DNA of 64,000 bases from Pelagibius sp. CAU 1746 (GTDB taxonomy: Bacteria > Pseudomonadota > Alphaproteobacteria > Kiloniellales > Kiloniellaceae), in assembly GCF_039839785.1 (NCBI RefSeq), contig NZ_JBDOQT010000001.1, forward strand, positions 1,178,001 through 1,242,000, written 5' to 3'. The position numbers were made by a program, and so were the translations under genes. This document shows positions 54,779 to 64,000 of this stretch, one piece after another; the first letter of the stretch is position 1, and every line of letters begins with the position of its first letter. The notes beneath the pieces were generated by a model. The model ran no database searches. It worked only from the letters and a program-made list of their open reading frames with translations, and was not told the origin of the DNA.

Positions 54779-55597
54779 ATGACGACAGCAGCCAAGATAG
54801 CCACCCGGCTCTATGTGGACGACGCCCTGGCGGCGGAGCGCAGCCTGGGACTCGACCACGGCCAGGCGCATTTCCTGCGCTCGGTGCTGCGCCTGACGCC
54901 CGGCGCCACGCTGGCGGTCTTCAATGGCCGCGACGGCGAATGGCTGGCCGAGATCGAGGGGCTGGGCAAGGGCTGGTGCTCGCTCACCCTGCTGGAGCAG
55001 CGCCGCGCGCCGGCGCCGGAGCCCGACCTCTGGCTGTGCTTCGCTCCGATCAAGCGGGCGCGCATCGATTTCATGGCGGAGAAGGCGACGGAGCTGGGCT
55101 GTTCCGTGCTGCAGCCGGTGATGACCCGCTTCACCGCGGTCAGCAGGGTGAACGAGGAGCGCCTGGCCGCCAACGCCCGCGAGGCGGCCGAGCAGTGCGA
55201 GCGCTTGACGGTGCCCGAGGTGCGCGAAACCGTAAGTTTCGGCCGGCTGCTCGATGCCTGGCCGGAAGGCCGTCGCCTCCTGGTCTGCGCCGAATGGGGT
55301 GAGGCCAGGCCGATCGTCGAGGCCCTGCAAACGATTCGCGCCGAGACCGGCGGCGCCGCGCAGCCCCGGCCCCAACCCTGGGCGATCATGACCGGACCGG
55401 AGGGCGGCTTTGCCGAGAGCGAACTTGACGCCCTTCGCAAACTGCCCTTTGTTACCCCCGTCGGCCTCGGGCCGCGGATTCTGCGTGCCGATACCGCGGC
55501 TTTGGCGGCGATTGCCTGCTGGCAGGCGGTGCTCGGCGACGGGGACCGGCGGCCGCCGGCGGCGCTGGCGGGTTTTCCCCTGCCCGAGGGTGACTAG
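54779..55597 (+). CDS. rsmE: 16S rRNA (uracil1498-N3)-methyltransferase
   Basis: SPOUT-class methyltransferase for m3U1498 of 16S rRNA. It has 272 residues: an N-terminal PUA-like RNA-binding domain (RLYVDD...HFLRSVLRLTPGATLAVFNGRDGEW) and a C-terminal trefoil-knot domain with KATELGCSVLQPVMTRFTA, the SAM loop IMTGPEGGFAESE, and LGPRILRADTAALAA. All are diagnostic for RsmE. The start is the ATG at 54779 with GGAGGGG directly before; the longer frame upstream passes through the repeat and is not coding. It is followed by gshA 224 bases later. Confidence 0.95.
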   Translation: MTTAAKIATRLYVDDALAAERSLGLDHGQAHFLRSVLRLTPGATLAVFNGRDGEWLAEIEGLGKGWCSLTLLEQRRAPAPEPDLWLCFAPIKRARIDFMAEKATELGCSVLQPVMTRFTAVSRVNEERLAANAREAAEQCERLTVPEVRETVSFGRLLDAWPEGRRLLVCAEWGEARPIVEALQTIRAETGGAAQPRPQPWAIMTGPEGGFAESELDALRKLPFVTPVGLGPRILRADTAALAAIACWQAVLGDGDRRPPAALAGFPLPEGD

Positions 55598-55821
55598 GCC
55601 TCCTGGCCAAATAGACTTGAAGGGCGTCTTCGGACTCCCCTTTTAAAGCAGCAGGCCCCGGCAAGAGGGCCGCCGCTCCAGACCGCTAACTAGGACTACG
55701 AAACACCAGGCGCCCGGGGGGCGGACGCCGACTTCAATCCATAAGAAGACGTCCGATGGGGCGGTTCGTGTCGGAACCGCGGCGCATCGGATCGGGATTC
55801 CGGGACCAAGGGGATCAAGGC

Positions 55822-57186
55822 ATGTCCGCTCCTCCGCAAAGCCAGGGTGAAACCCTGACCGACAAGGCACAGCTCATTGCCTACCTGGAGGCAGGCTGCA
55901 AGCCGGCCGAAGATTGGCGTATCGGCACCGAGCACGAGAAGTTCTGCTACTCCCTCGACGATCTCCGGCCGCTGCCCTACGGCGGCGAACGCGGCATCGG
56001 CGCCCTGCTCGACGGCCTGCAGCGGTTCGGCTGGGAGCCGGTGCTGGAAGGCGAGAACGTCATCGCGCTGAGCAAGGACGGCGCCAGCGTGTCCCTGGAG
56101 CCGGGCGGCCAGGTGGAACTCTCGGGCGCGCCCTTGAAGACCATCCACGAAACCTGCAGCGAGGTGCACACCCACCTGGATCAGGTCCGCCAGGTCATGG
56201 GGCCGATGAAGGCCGCCGCCATGGGCCTGGGCTTCAATCCCAAGTGGGCGCGGGCCGACATCCCCTGGATGCCCAAGGGGCGCTACAAGATCATGGGCGA
56301 ATACATGCCCAAGAAGGGCAAGCTGGGCCTCGACATGATGCTGCGGACCTGCACGGTGCAGGTGAACCTGGACTTCGCCTCGGAAGCCGACATGGTGAAG
56401 AAGTTCCGCGTCGGCCTCGCCCTGCAGCCGGTGGCCACCGCGCTCTTCGCCAACTCGCCCTTCACCGAGGGACGGCCGAACGGTTTTCTCAGCTTCCGCA
56501 GCCACATCTGGACCGACACCGACCCCGACCGCTGCGGCGTGCTGCCCTTCGTCTTCGAGGACGGCATGGGCTTCGAGCGCTACGTCGATCACGTGCTCGA
56601 CGTGCCCATGTACTTCGTCTACCGCGACGGCAGGTACATCGACGCCTCGGGCCAGTCGTTCCGCGATTTTCTGGACGGCAGGCTGCCGGCCCTGCCCGGC
56701 GAGAAGCCGAAGATGGGCGACTGGGCAGATCACCTCTCGACCCTCTTTCCCGAGGTGCGCCTCAAGAAATTCCTGGAGATGCGCGGCGCCGACGGCGGTC
56801 CCTGGAAGTCGCTCTGCGCCCTGCCGGCGCTTTGGGTCGGCCTGCTCTACGATCAGGGCGCGCTGGACGCGGCCTGGGACCTGGTGAAGGACTGGACCCT
56901 GGAAGAGCACCAGTACCTGCGCGACGAGGTGCCGCGTCAGGCCCTGCATACGCCGTTCCGCGGCAAGCCGCTGAACGCCGTCGCCCGGCAAGCGGTGGAG
57001 ATCGCCGCGCAGGGCCTGAAGGCGCGCCGCCTGCTGGACGGGCAGGGTGACGACGAAACCCACTTCCTCTCTCTGCTGCGCAGCCGCGTCGAGCGCGAGA
57101 AGTCGCCCGCCGAATACCTGCTCGACGACTTCCACGGCCGCTGGCGGGAATCCATCGATCCGGTCTTCACCGAGTGCGCCTACTAG
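55822..57186 (+). CDS. gshA: glutamate-cysteine ligase, plant/alphaproteobacterial type
   Basis: First step of glutathione synthesis. The 454 residues belong to the GCS2-type class found in plants and Alphaproteobacteria, different from E. coli GshA. Motifs: WRIGTEHEKFCY (active-site glutamates), EPGGQVELSGAPLKTIHETC, MMLRTCTVQVNLDF and ALFANSPFTEGRPNGFLSFRSHIWTDTDPDRCG. The cysteine in CTVQVN is expected. I use the ATG at 55822, preceded by AAGGGGATCAAGG; 22 upstream in-frame residues look non-coding. A palindrome-rich gap separates it from rsmE. Confidence 0.95.
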   Translation: MSAPPQSQGETLTDKAQLIAYLEAGCKPAEDWRIGTEHEKFCYSLDDLRPLPYGGERGIGALLDGLQRFGWEPVLEGENVIALSKDGASVSLEPGGQVELSGAPLKTIHETCSEVHTHLDQVRQVMGPMKAAAMGLGFNPKWARADIPWMPKGRYKIMGEYMPKKGKLGLDMMLRTCTVQVNLDFASEADMVKKFRVGLALQPVATALFANSPFTEGRPNGFLSFRSHIWTDTDPDRCGVLPFVFEDGMGFERYVDHVLDVPMYFVYRDGRYIDASGQSFRDFLDGRLPALPGEKPKMGDWADHLSTLFPEVRLKKFLEMRGADGGPWKSLCALPALWVGLLYDQGALDAAWDLVKDWTLEEHQYLRDEVPRQALHTPFRGKPLNAVARQAVEIAAQGLKARRLLDGQGDDETHFLSLLRSRVEREKSPAEYLLDDFHGRWRESIDPVFTECAY

Positions 57187-57199
57187 GCCTCGGGGGACC

Positions 57200-57781
57200 T
57201 CAAACGTCGATCTTGAAGACGGTCTTCGGCAGCAGCGCGCCGAAGTCGATGTCCTTGCGGAAGTGGGTTTCGATCTCTTTGCTGAAAAGCTGATAGCACA
57301 GCAGCCGCGTCACGCGGCCGCCTTCGCCGTAGGGCAGGGCGATGCGCCAGGCCTTGCGGCTGTGGAAAGCCTCGGCAAAGGTTTCGTCGCGCAGCTGGAA
57401 GTCGTGGCGCGAGTAGAGCGGCACGCCGCTGTTCGCGCACTCGCGCAGCTGTCCCTCCACCATGTGGACGTAAGGAGTGTCGCCGAAGGCCTCGACGAGG
57501 GTGCGGCCCTTCAGGCTGCCGCCCGTCGCGGTCACGACATTCTCCCCCACCACCCGGAAGACGATGGCGCCGCCGGTCACCTCGTAGAGGATGAGGTTGG
57601 GCACCAGGACCGGCACCAGGAAGGGGTCGATCTTTCCGACCGGCGGGAAGGCCGCGCCGCCGCGCTGGGCGCGCCAGGCGTGCAGGATTTGCCGAAAGGC
57701 CTCGGGCTCGATGCCGTCGATGGCGATGTGCCCGAAACTCGGCTCTGCGCTGGTTGGGGAATTGCCGGTGGGGTCGTACAC
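57200..57781 (-). CDS. PAS_5 family protein (copy 3)
   Basis: 193 residues from a GTG start, with weak support for the start codon. PAS_5 features: FRQILHAWRAQRGGAAFPPVGKIDPFLVPVLVPNLILYEVTGGAIVFRVVGENVV, then GRTLVEAFGD and GVPLYSRHDFQLRDE, and a C-terminal RLLCYQLFSKEIE segment. The overall order (first helix with W, short DP linker, strand with D/E, G-x3-G loop) is as in copies 1 and 2. It is convergent with gshA (13 bases between stops). No output domain is present. Confidence 0.72.
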   Translation of the reverse strand: MYDPTGNSPTSAEPSFGHIAIDGIEPEAFRQILHAWRAQRGGAAFPPVGKIDPFLVPVLVPNLILYEVTGGAIVFRVVGENVVTATGGSLKGRTLVEAFGDTPYVHMVEGQLRECANSGVPLYSRHDFQLRDETFAEAFHSRKAWRIALPYGEGGRVTRLLCYQLFSKEIETHFRKDIDFGALLPKTVFKIDV

Positions 57782-58018
57782 GGAGGGGGCGTGCGTCCAG
57801 GCGCTCTGTTCTCGTCATAGGCAGTCCGCCCGCGATGCACCCCAGCAGCGCCCCGTGCGATCTTGCCGTTTCAACTAATCTTTCTTGATAGGGGCTGCTG
57901 AACAAGGGCTTATGTTTGCCTAAGGCGCATTTCGCCGCCGTCGGTTGAGAGCGCTCCCGAGAAACGCCCCCGCGCTGTGGTCGCGGGCTTTGCGGCGCCG
58001 ATCTATTTCATAACGTTT

Positions 58019-58082
58019 AGAGCGGATTCGCAGGGCCGGTGGATCGCCGTCGGCGATTCCAGCCGACCCTGATCTGCTCTAG
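58019..58082. repeat. 62-base CTAG-ended repeat, copy 2
   Basis: AGAGCGGATTCGCAGGG at the left and CCCTGATCTGCTCTAG at the right, with the inner hairpin ATCGCC-GTC-GGCGAT, matching the copy at 10484-10547 almost throughout. Its last bases (CTA at 58079-58081) are the reverse complement of the TAG stop of the next gene. The rest of the 57782-58018 spacer shows no gene; it must hold the promoter of the PAS_5 gene. Confidence 0.75.
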
Positions 58083-58630
58083 TTGCCTTCGGCGGCCTTC
58101 TCGCGGGCCTCCTGGGCCAGCCGCAGCGCGCGCACCAGGGCCGGGGGCATGTCGGTCCCGGCCGCTTTCTGCGCCGGGGTCAGGTTCAGCCTGTCGATCT
58201 GCTCCTGCCGGTACTGGGCCTCGATGGCCAGGATCTCGGCGCGCAGCGCGGCGATGCGGGCCTCGTAAAGGTCGCCGCCCAGGGGCTTGGCGGTGCCGAC
58301 GCCGGTGAAGGTGCGCGGGCCCGCCAGGCCGCGCGATTCGGCGCCGCGCAGCACCTGGGCGCGCGGCGGCGTGCTGGTCACGGTGCTGCTGCCGATGCGG
58401 TGTCCGGCGGGGCCGTTGTTGAAGATCACGGTGTTGCCGACCGTGTTGTGGGAGCCGCGCGCGCCGCAGAAGGTGGACGATCCGATGGTGGTGCAGGATT
58501 GAGCGGCGGCGGGGGCGGCGGCCACTGTGGCGCCCAGCGTGGCGGCCATGGCGGCGATCAGGGCGCAGGCCGGCAGCAGCGGCCCCTTCGGGCCGGGCCG
58601 GCGGCGGGTCAGGCGGGCTGCGGGCTGCAT
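58079..58630 (-). CDS. hypothetical secreted protein
   Basis: 183 residues. A basic N terminus and a hydrophobic stretch (about 17-42) form a signal peptide ending AAAPAAAQ. The mature part starts SCTTIGSSTFCGARG, two cysteines that may pair, then a Ser/Gly/Thr region with HNTVGNTVIFNN. The C-terminal third is a charged helix (ARIAALRAEILAIEAQYRQEQIDRL) and ends KAAEGN. No known family. The start at 58630 has GGGAG about six bases upstream. The stop codon lies in the end of a dispersed repeat, suggesting the original C terminus was altered by its insertion. Confidence 0.6.
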   Translation of the reverse strand: MQPAARLTRRRPGPKGPLLPACALIAAMAATLGATVAAAPAAAQSCTTIGSSTFCGARGSHNTVGNTVIFNNGPAGHRIGSSTVTSTPPRAQVLRGAESRGLAGPRTFTGVGTAKPLGGDLYEARIAALRAEILAIEAQYRQEQIDRLNLTPAQKAAGTDMPPALVRALRLAQEAREKAAEGN

Positions 58631-58848
58631 CGGGAACTCCCGTCGTTCCTCAGCGGGTTGGGGGCAGAGAGATCTACGTGGTCCGCCCCCTATATGGGTT
58701 CACGGCGGCGCGAATCCCACTGCCCGGCGGCCTCGGGCGAGGCGGCTTCGCGGTCGAGGCGGCGGCGCGGTTCAATTCGCCGGCAAAGGGCTCTAAACTG
58801 CCGCTCCCCAGTGAATCGCTGGGGAATCCGCAGGAAAGTGGTCGCCTT

Positions 58849-59064
58849 ATGCCCCTGGAACCCGAGGATCGCCGCTGGCTCATGGACTGGGCTCGCAAAG
58901 TCGGCATCACCGCCTATCTGCTCTTCCTGCTGGCTTTCATGGCCGGGCACCCGGCGCCGGGCAGCCTGTCCAGCCTCAGTTATGCGGCGACGATGGCGAT
59001 CGTCCCGGCGGCGATCGGCACCGCCGCCGTGCTGGGCGTCATGGTCTATCTGAGGAAGCGCTAG
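58849..59064 (+). CDS. small membrane protein, unknown
   Basis: 71 residues: MPLEPEDRRWLMDWARKV, then two hydrophobic helices (about residues 19-35 and 43-66) and a basic end YLRKR. The upstream in-frame part from 58678 looks non-coding. AGGAAAG lies about eight bases before the ATG at 58849. No family recognised; it could be an accessory of the membrane proteins nearby, but nothing links it. It is convergent with tldD (44 bases between stops). Confidence 0.5.
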   Translation: MPLEPEDRRWLMDWARKVGITAYLLFLLAFMAGHPAPGSLSSLSYAATMAIVPAAIGTAAVLGVMVYLRKR

Positions 59065-59108
59065 GATCCGGGAGGGCGGTCTCAGGCCAATGCCCGTTCC
59101 TTGGCGGC

Positions 59109-60542
59109 CTAAGCCGCCGTGCCGCCCACGGTGATGGCGTCGATCAGCATGGTCGGCTGGCCGACGCCGACGGGCACGCCCTGGCCCTCCTTGCCGCAGG
59201 TGCCGATGCCGTCGTCCAGCTTCATGTCGTTGCCGATCATCTTCACCTTGGTCATCACGTCCGGGCCGTTGCCGATCAGGGTCGCGCCCTTGACCGGGGC
59301 GCCGACCTTGCCGTCCTCGATGAGGTAGGCCTCGGTGCAGGAGAAGACGAACTTGCCGGAGGTGATGTCGACCTGGCCGCCGCCGAAGTTGACGGCATAG
59401 AGGCCCTTTTTCACCGAGGCGATGATTTCCGCCGGGTCCTTGTCGCCGGCCTGCATCACCGTGTTGGTCATGCGCGGCATGGGGATGTGGGCGTAGCTCT
59501 GGCGCCGGCCGTTGCCGGTGGGCTGCATGCCCATGAGGCGCGCGTTCTGGCGGTCCTGCATGTAGCCGCGCAGGATGCCGTCCTCGATCAGCACCGTGGC
59601 CTGGCTGGGCGTGCCCTCGTCGTCGATGGTCAGAGAGCCGCGGCGGTTCCGCATGGTGCCGTCGTCCAGCACCGTGACGCCCGGGGAGGCGACGCGCTGA
59701 CCCAGCAGGTCGGAGAAGGCCGAGGTCTTCTTGCGGTTGAAGTCGCCCTCCAGGCCGTGGCCGACGGCCTCGTGCAGCAGGATGCCGGGCCAGCCGGCGC
59801 CCAGGACCACCGGCATCTCGCCGGCCGGGGTGTCGACGGAGTCCAGGTTCACCAGGGCTTGGCGCAGGGCCTCGTCGACCCCGGCCTGCCAGTGCGCCGG
59901 GTCCAGCAGGGCCTCGTAGGCGATGCGCCCGCCGCCACCGTGGCCGCCGGCCTCCATGCGCTCGCCTTCGCCGACGACGACGGAGACGTTGAGGCGCACC
60001 AGGGGGCGGATGTCGGCGGCGCGCTCGCCGCCGGCGCGCAGGATCTGGACCGCCTGCCATTCGCCGGCCAGCGAGGCGCTGACCTGCTTCACGCGCGGGT
60101 CCTTGGCGCGGGCGTAGGCGTCGATCTCGGCCAGCAGCTTCACCTTGGCCTCGAAGGGCACCGCGCCGATGGGGTTTTCGTCGCCGTAGAGGATGCGGTT
60201 GGTGCGCCCCGGCCCCTCGGCCATGACGCCGGAATGGCCGGCCTGCACCGCCTTCACGGTCTCCGCGGCGCGGGCGATGGCGGCCTCGGAAAGCTCGCTG
60301 GCATGGGCGTAGCCGGCGGCCTCGCCGGCGATGGCGCGCAGGCCGAAGCCCTGCATGGTGTCGAAGGAGGCGGACTTCAGGCGCCCGTCGTCGAAGGCCA
60401 GGGCCTCCGACTGGCGGTACTCCAGGAACAGCTCGCCGTCGTCGGCCCCGGTCATGGCGTCGTTCACCAGGGTTTCCAGGCGGTTGCGGTCCAGGCCGGC
60501 TCTTGCGTAGAAAAGCTCGTCGGTATCGGCGAGGTGGGTCAT
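59109..60542 (-). CDS. tldD: metalloprotease TldD
   Basis: Catalytic subunit of the TldD/TldE protease. It has 477 residues. The zinc motif is present as HEAVGH (LLHEAVGHGLEGDFNRKKTSAFS). Other conserved parts are YRQSEALAFDDGRLKSAS, TVLDDGTMRNRRGSLTIDDEG and FVFSCTEAYLIEDGKVG. The non-catalytic partner pmbA/tldE lies at 38429-39772. I use the ATG at 60542; the very long frame upstream is a shadow of the DUF3422 gene. It is divergent from the DUF3422 gene, and next to cox genes as in other Alphaproteobacteria. Confidence 0.96.
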   Translation of the reverse strand: MTHLADTDELFYARAGLDRNRLETLVNDAMTGADDGELFLEYRQSEALAFDDGRLKSASFDTMQGFGLRAIAGEAAGYAHASELSEAAIARAAETVKAVQAGHSGVMAEGPGRTNRILYGDENPIGAVPFEAKVKLLAEIDAYARAKDPRVKQVSASLAGEWQAVQILRAGGERAADIRPLVRLNVSVVVGEGERMEAGGHGGGGRIAYEALLDPAHWQAGVDEALRQALVNLDSVDTPAGEMPVVLGAGWPGILLHEAVGHGLEGDFNRKKTSAFSDLLGQRVASPGVTVLDDGTMRNRRGSLTIDDEGTPSQATVLIEDGILRGYMQDRQNARLMGMQPTGNGRRQSYAHIPMPRMTNTVMQAGDKDPAEIIASVKKGLYAVNFGGGQVDITSGKFVFSCTEAYLIEDGKVGAPVKGATLIGNGPDVMTKVKMIGNDMKLDDGIGTCGKEGQGVPVGVGQPTMLIDAITVGGTAA

Positions 60543-60755
60543 GAAGGGCCTCCAAGGCCGCGTCCCGCCTGCGGCGGTCGCGGATACTCTGTTAGGGTGT
60601 CGGTCGCGCGGCTCGCTTGCCGTAGTATGAGCCTGAATATAGGTCGTTGGGGCCAGACTAACATGCTTGCCGGGGGTGCGCAGGGGGCCAAGGGGCGGAT
60701 TTTTCGACGCCTCGGGCCGCTTATGGGGCCAGAGGCCGGAGGGGAAGGTGTGGTG

Positions 60756-62057
60756 ATGATCGAGGGGCTGCGGAACCATCCCCTGCGCGGGGCGCTGCTT
60801 GCGGAGGTGCATTCGCGCCCCTTCGCCACCTTGCAGGCGCCCGAGCGCGTCAGCCACCTGGCGCTGCTCTCGGGCGAGGGCGCGGCCAAGGCCGAGCGGC
60901 AGCATGTCATCGACCTGTGCCGCAGCCGCGGAGTCGCCGGGCCGCCGGAGAACACCAACCACTTCATGGCCGATCTCGGCGCGTTCCGCCTGAAGTGGGA
61001 GCGCCATACCGAGTTCTCGACCTACACCTTCTTCCTCAACGGTCCCTTCGGCGACGCGCCCTTCGCCGGCCGCGCCCTCGACCTGGTGCCCCGGGACTGG
61101 ATCGCCGGGCTGCCCGGGGAGCTGCTGGTCGGGGTGCACCTGGACCTGCTGGCCAAGGACGCGCCGGAGCCGGACCCGGCCGCGCTGCAGGCGCTGTTCG
61201 GCCATGACAGCATCATCGGCAGCCAGGTTTCCGGCGGCGCGGCCACGCTGTGGATGGACTTCCGCGTCCAGGACGACGGCTTCGGACGCATCCTGCTGCG
61301 CGACAGCGCCCTGAAGCCGCGCCAGGCCGGGCGCCTGGTGCAGCGGCTGCTGGAGATCGAGACCTACCGCATGACCGCGCTGCTGGCCTTTCCCGCCGCC
61401 AAGCGCCACAGCGCCGGGCTGGCCGCCGTCGGCGAGCGGCTGACCGGCATCACCGGCCGGCTGACCGAGATCGAGGGCATGGGGGCCGAGCGCAAGCTGC
61501 TGGGCGAGCTGATGGTTCTGTCCTCGGAGATCGAGGACGTGGCCGCGGCCACCAACTACCGTTTCAGCGCCGCCAGGGCCTACTACGCCCTGGTGCTGCG
61601 CCGCGTCGAAGAACTGCGCGAGCAGCGCATCGAGGGGCTGCAGACCATCGGCGAGTTCATCGACCGCCGCCTGGCCCCGGCCGTGCGCACCTGCGAGGCG
61701 GTGGGCGAGCGCCTGGAGACCCTGTCGCGGCGGGTGGCGCGCGCCAGCCAGTTGCTGCGCACCCGCGTCGACATCCAGTTGGAGGCGCAGAACCGCGACC
61801 TGCTGGAATCCATGAACCGGCGCGCGCGCCTGCAGCTTCGCCTGCAGCAGACCGTCGAGGGTCTGTCGATCGCCGCCATTACCTACTATGTCGCCAGCCT
61901 GGTCGGCTATCTGGCCAAGGGCGCCAAGGCCGCCGGCTTGCCGGTCCGCCCCGAGCTGGCCACCGGCGCGGCGATTCCGGTTCTCGCACTGCTGATCTGG
62001 CTCGGCCTGCGCCGGCTGCGCCGTCACGTGGAGCGGGAAGACCGCGCCAAGGATTGA
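60756..62057 (+). CDS. DUF3422 family membrane protein
   Basis: About 433 residues. DUF3422 proteins start with HPLRGALLAEVHSRPF, seen here at residues ~6-21, and contain FRLKWERHTEFSTYTFF, all conserved. A long helical region (230-370) with many Glu/Arg residues follows and the C terminus carries two membrane helices (about 375-395 and 405-425) in an arrangement like a CorA-type end. The function is unknown. The start is uncertain between ATG 60756 and ATG 60723; an AAGG six to seven bases before 60756 favours it. Divergent from tldD. Confidence 0.85.
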   Translation: MIEGLRNHPLRGALLAEVHSRPFATLQAPERVSHLALLSGEGAAKAERQHVIDLCRSRGVAGPPENTNHFMADLGAFRLKWERHTEFSTYTFFLNGPFGDAPFAGRALDLVPRDWIAGLPGELLVGVHLDLLAKDAPEPDPAALQALFGHDSIIGSQVSGGAATLWMDFRVQDDGFGRILLRDSALKPRQAGRLVQRLLEIETYRMTALLAFPAAKRHSAGLAAVGERLTGITGRLTEIEGMGAERKLLGELMVLSSEIEDVAAATNYRFSAARAYYALVLRRVEELREQRIEGLQTIGEFIDRRLAPAVRTCEAVGERLETLSRRVARASQLLRTRVDIQLEAQNRDLLESMNRRARLQLRLQQTVEGLSIAAITYYVASLVGYLAKGAKAAGLPVRPELATGAAIPVLALLIWLGLRRLRRHVEREDRAKD

Positions 62058-62357
62058 AGCCCCCGGTTTCGCCGCGTTTTTCCCCGGGGGGCGCGCCGGG
62101 CCCTATTTCAAGGCGGGCCCAGTTGCGTCATTCGGTCGCACCCGCGGTCTCGCCGCCCCAAAGGCCGGCGGCCTTGAGCTATCATGGCCGCGCCCGGGAG
62201 CAGCGAAACCCTTGGCCAGCCGCCGCTTTGCGCGGCCTTGTGAAGGCAAGGGGCTTGGTATAGTTTTCGCTCGCCTTGGTGCCGACTCGCCTCCGTGGGG
62301 ACTGATTTCGCGGCTACGCGTAACGAGGGGCGGCGGCCGACAGGATTTGCAGGAAAG
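62058..62357 (+). promoter_or_regulatory. coxB upstream region with candidate promoter
   Basis: No gene is apparent. A sigma70-like promoter is visible at 62237-62264: CTTGTG, a 16-base spacer and TATAGT, about 95 bases before the coxB start. The left part is GC-rich with a CCCCGG/CCGGGG-type hairpin that may end the DUF3422 transcript. Confidence 0.5.

Positions 62358-64000
<1,643 letters not shown>

Noticed and set aside
59487-60755. Plus-strand frame upstream of DUF3422
   Set aside because: It is antisense to tldD; conserved DUF3422 sequence begins only after 60756.
60543-62027. Long minus-strand extension of the tldD frame
   Set aside because: TldD similarity begins at 60542; beyond it the frame is antisense to the DUF3422 gene and composed of low-complexity residues.

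Overview
The window is a GC-rich stretch of a Gram-negative alphaproteobacterial chromosome. The likely group is Rhodospirillales or Kiloniellales; this is inferred from gene content, not from a marker phylogeny. Supporting signs are an alphaproteobacterial ubiquinone/cytochrome aa3 equipment (UbiA, UbiD, CoxB, CoxA), an MsbA/LpxK/LpxL lipid A cluster, a plant-type glutamate-cysteine ligase, a MutL carrying its own endonuclease motif, and DUF3035, DUF2239, DUF3775, DUF4170 and PAS_5 proteins typical of the class. I saw no rRNA, tRNA, CRISPR array or insertion sequence.

Layout. 1-10.2 kb: an MFS transporter cut by the window edge, a MaoC hydratase, the co-directional ribF-ileS-lspA-lipoprotein set, and a pair of M16 peptidase genes (one active-site subunit, one without the zinc motif). 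10.2-16.7 kb: a repeat-rich spacer, VOC protein, mutL, a phosphate permease and a Nudix hydrolase. 16.7-21.1 kb: rsmD, an RluB-type pseudouridine synthase with a Lys/Ala-rich tail, a PuuD-like amidotransferase, DUF3775, tadA, a DOPA-dioxygenase-like protein, and a half-size UPF0016 manganese exporter preceded by a clear yybP-ykoY (Mn2+) riboswitch. 21.4-22.8 kb: the speD-speE polyamine operon with a structured leader. 23-32.6 kb: GNAT, methyltransferase, purD, xseA, an M23 peptidase, and a lipid A/LPS operon (msbA, DUF374 acyltransferase, lpxK, lpxL homologue) that lacks waaA. 32.6-39.8 kb: lipid kinase, lipase-like protein, PAS_5, DUF2239 with an operator-overlapped promoter, a RimK-family ATP-grasp plus GNAT pair, and pmbA (tldE).

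39.8-42.9 kb is an AT-richer insert unlike its surroundings. It carries a two-gene operon whose start and stop codons overlap: a DUF4365 (DREN) nuclease fused to an APAZ-like region, followed by a short prokaryotic Argonaute (MID-PIWI) lacking the catalytic tetrad. This matches the architecture of SPARDA, a short-Argonaute/DNase-RNase abortive immunity system, and is the most interesting locus in the window.

42.9-64 kb returns to core genes: leuA with a candidate leucine leader peptide, ubiD-nfeD-band 7 (three genes with short overlaps), a cytochrome c/DUF3365 protein, a METTL-like methyltransferase overlapping ubiA, rsmE-gshA, tldD, DUF3422, and the start of the coxB-coxA operon. Several palindromic intergenic repeat families are scattered through the window. 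In at least two cases the CTAG end of a repeat supplies a gene's stop codon.
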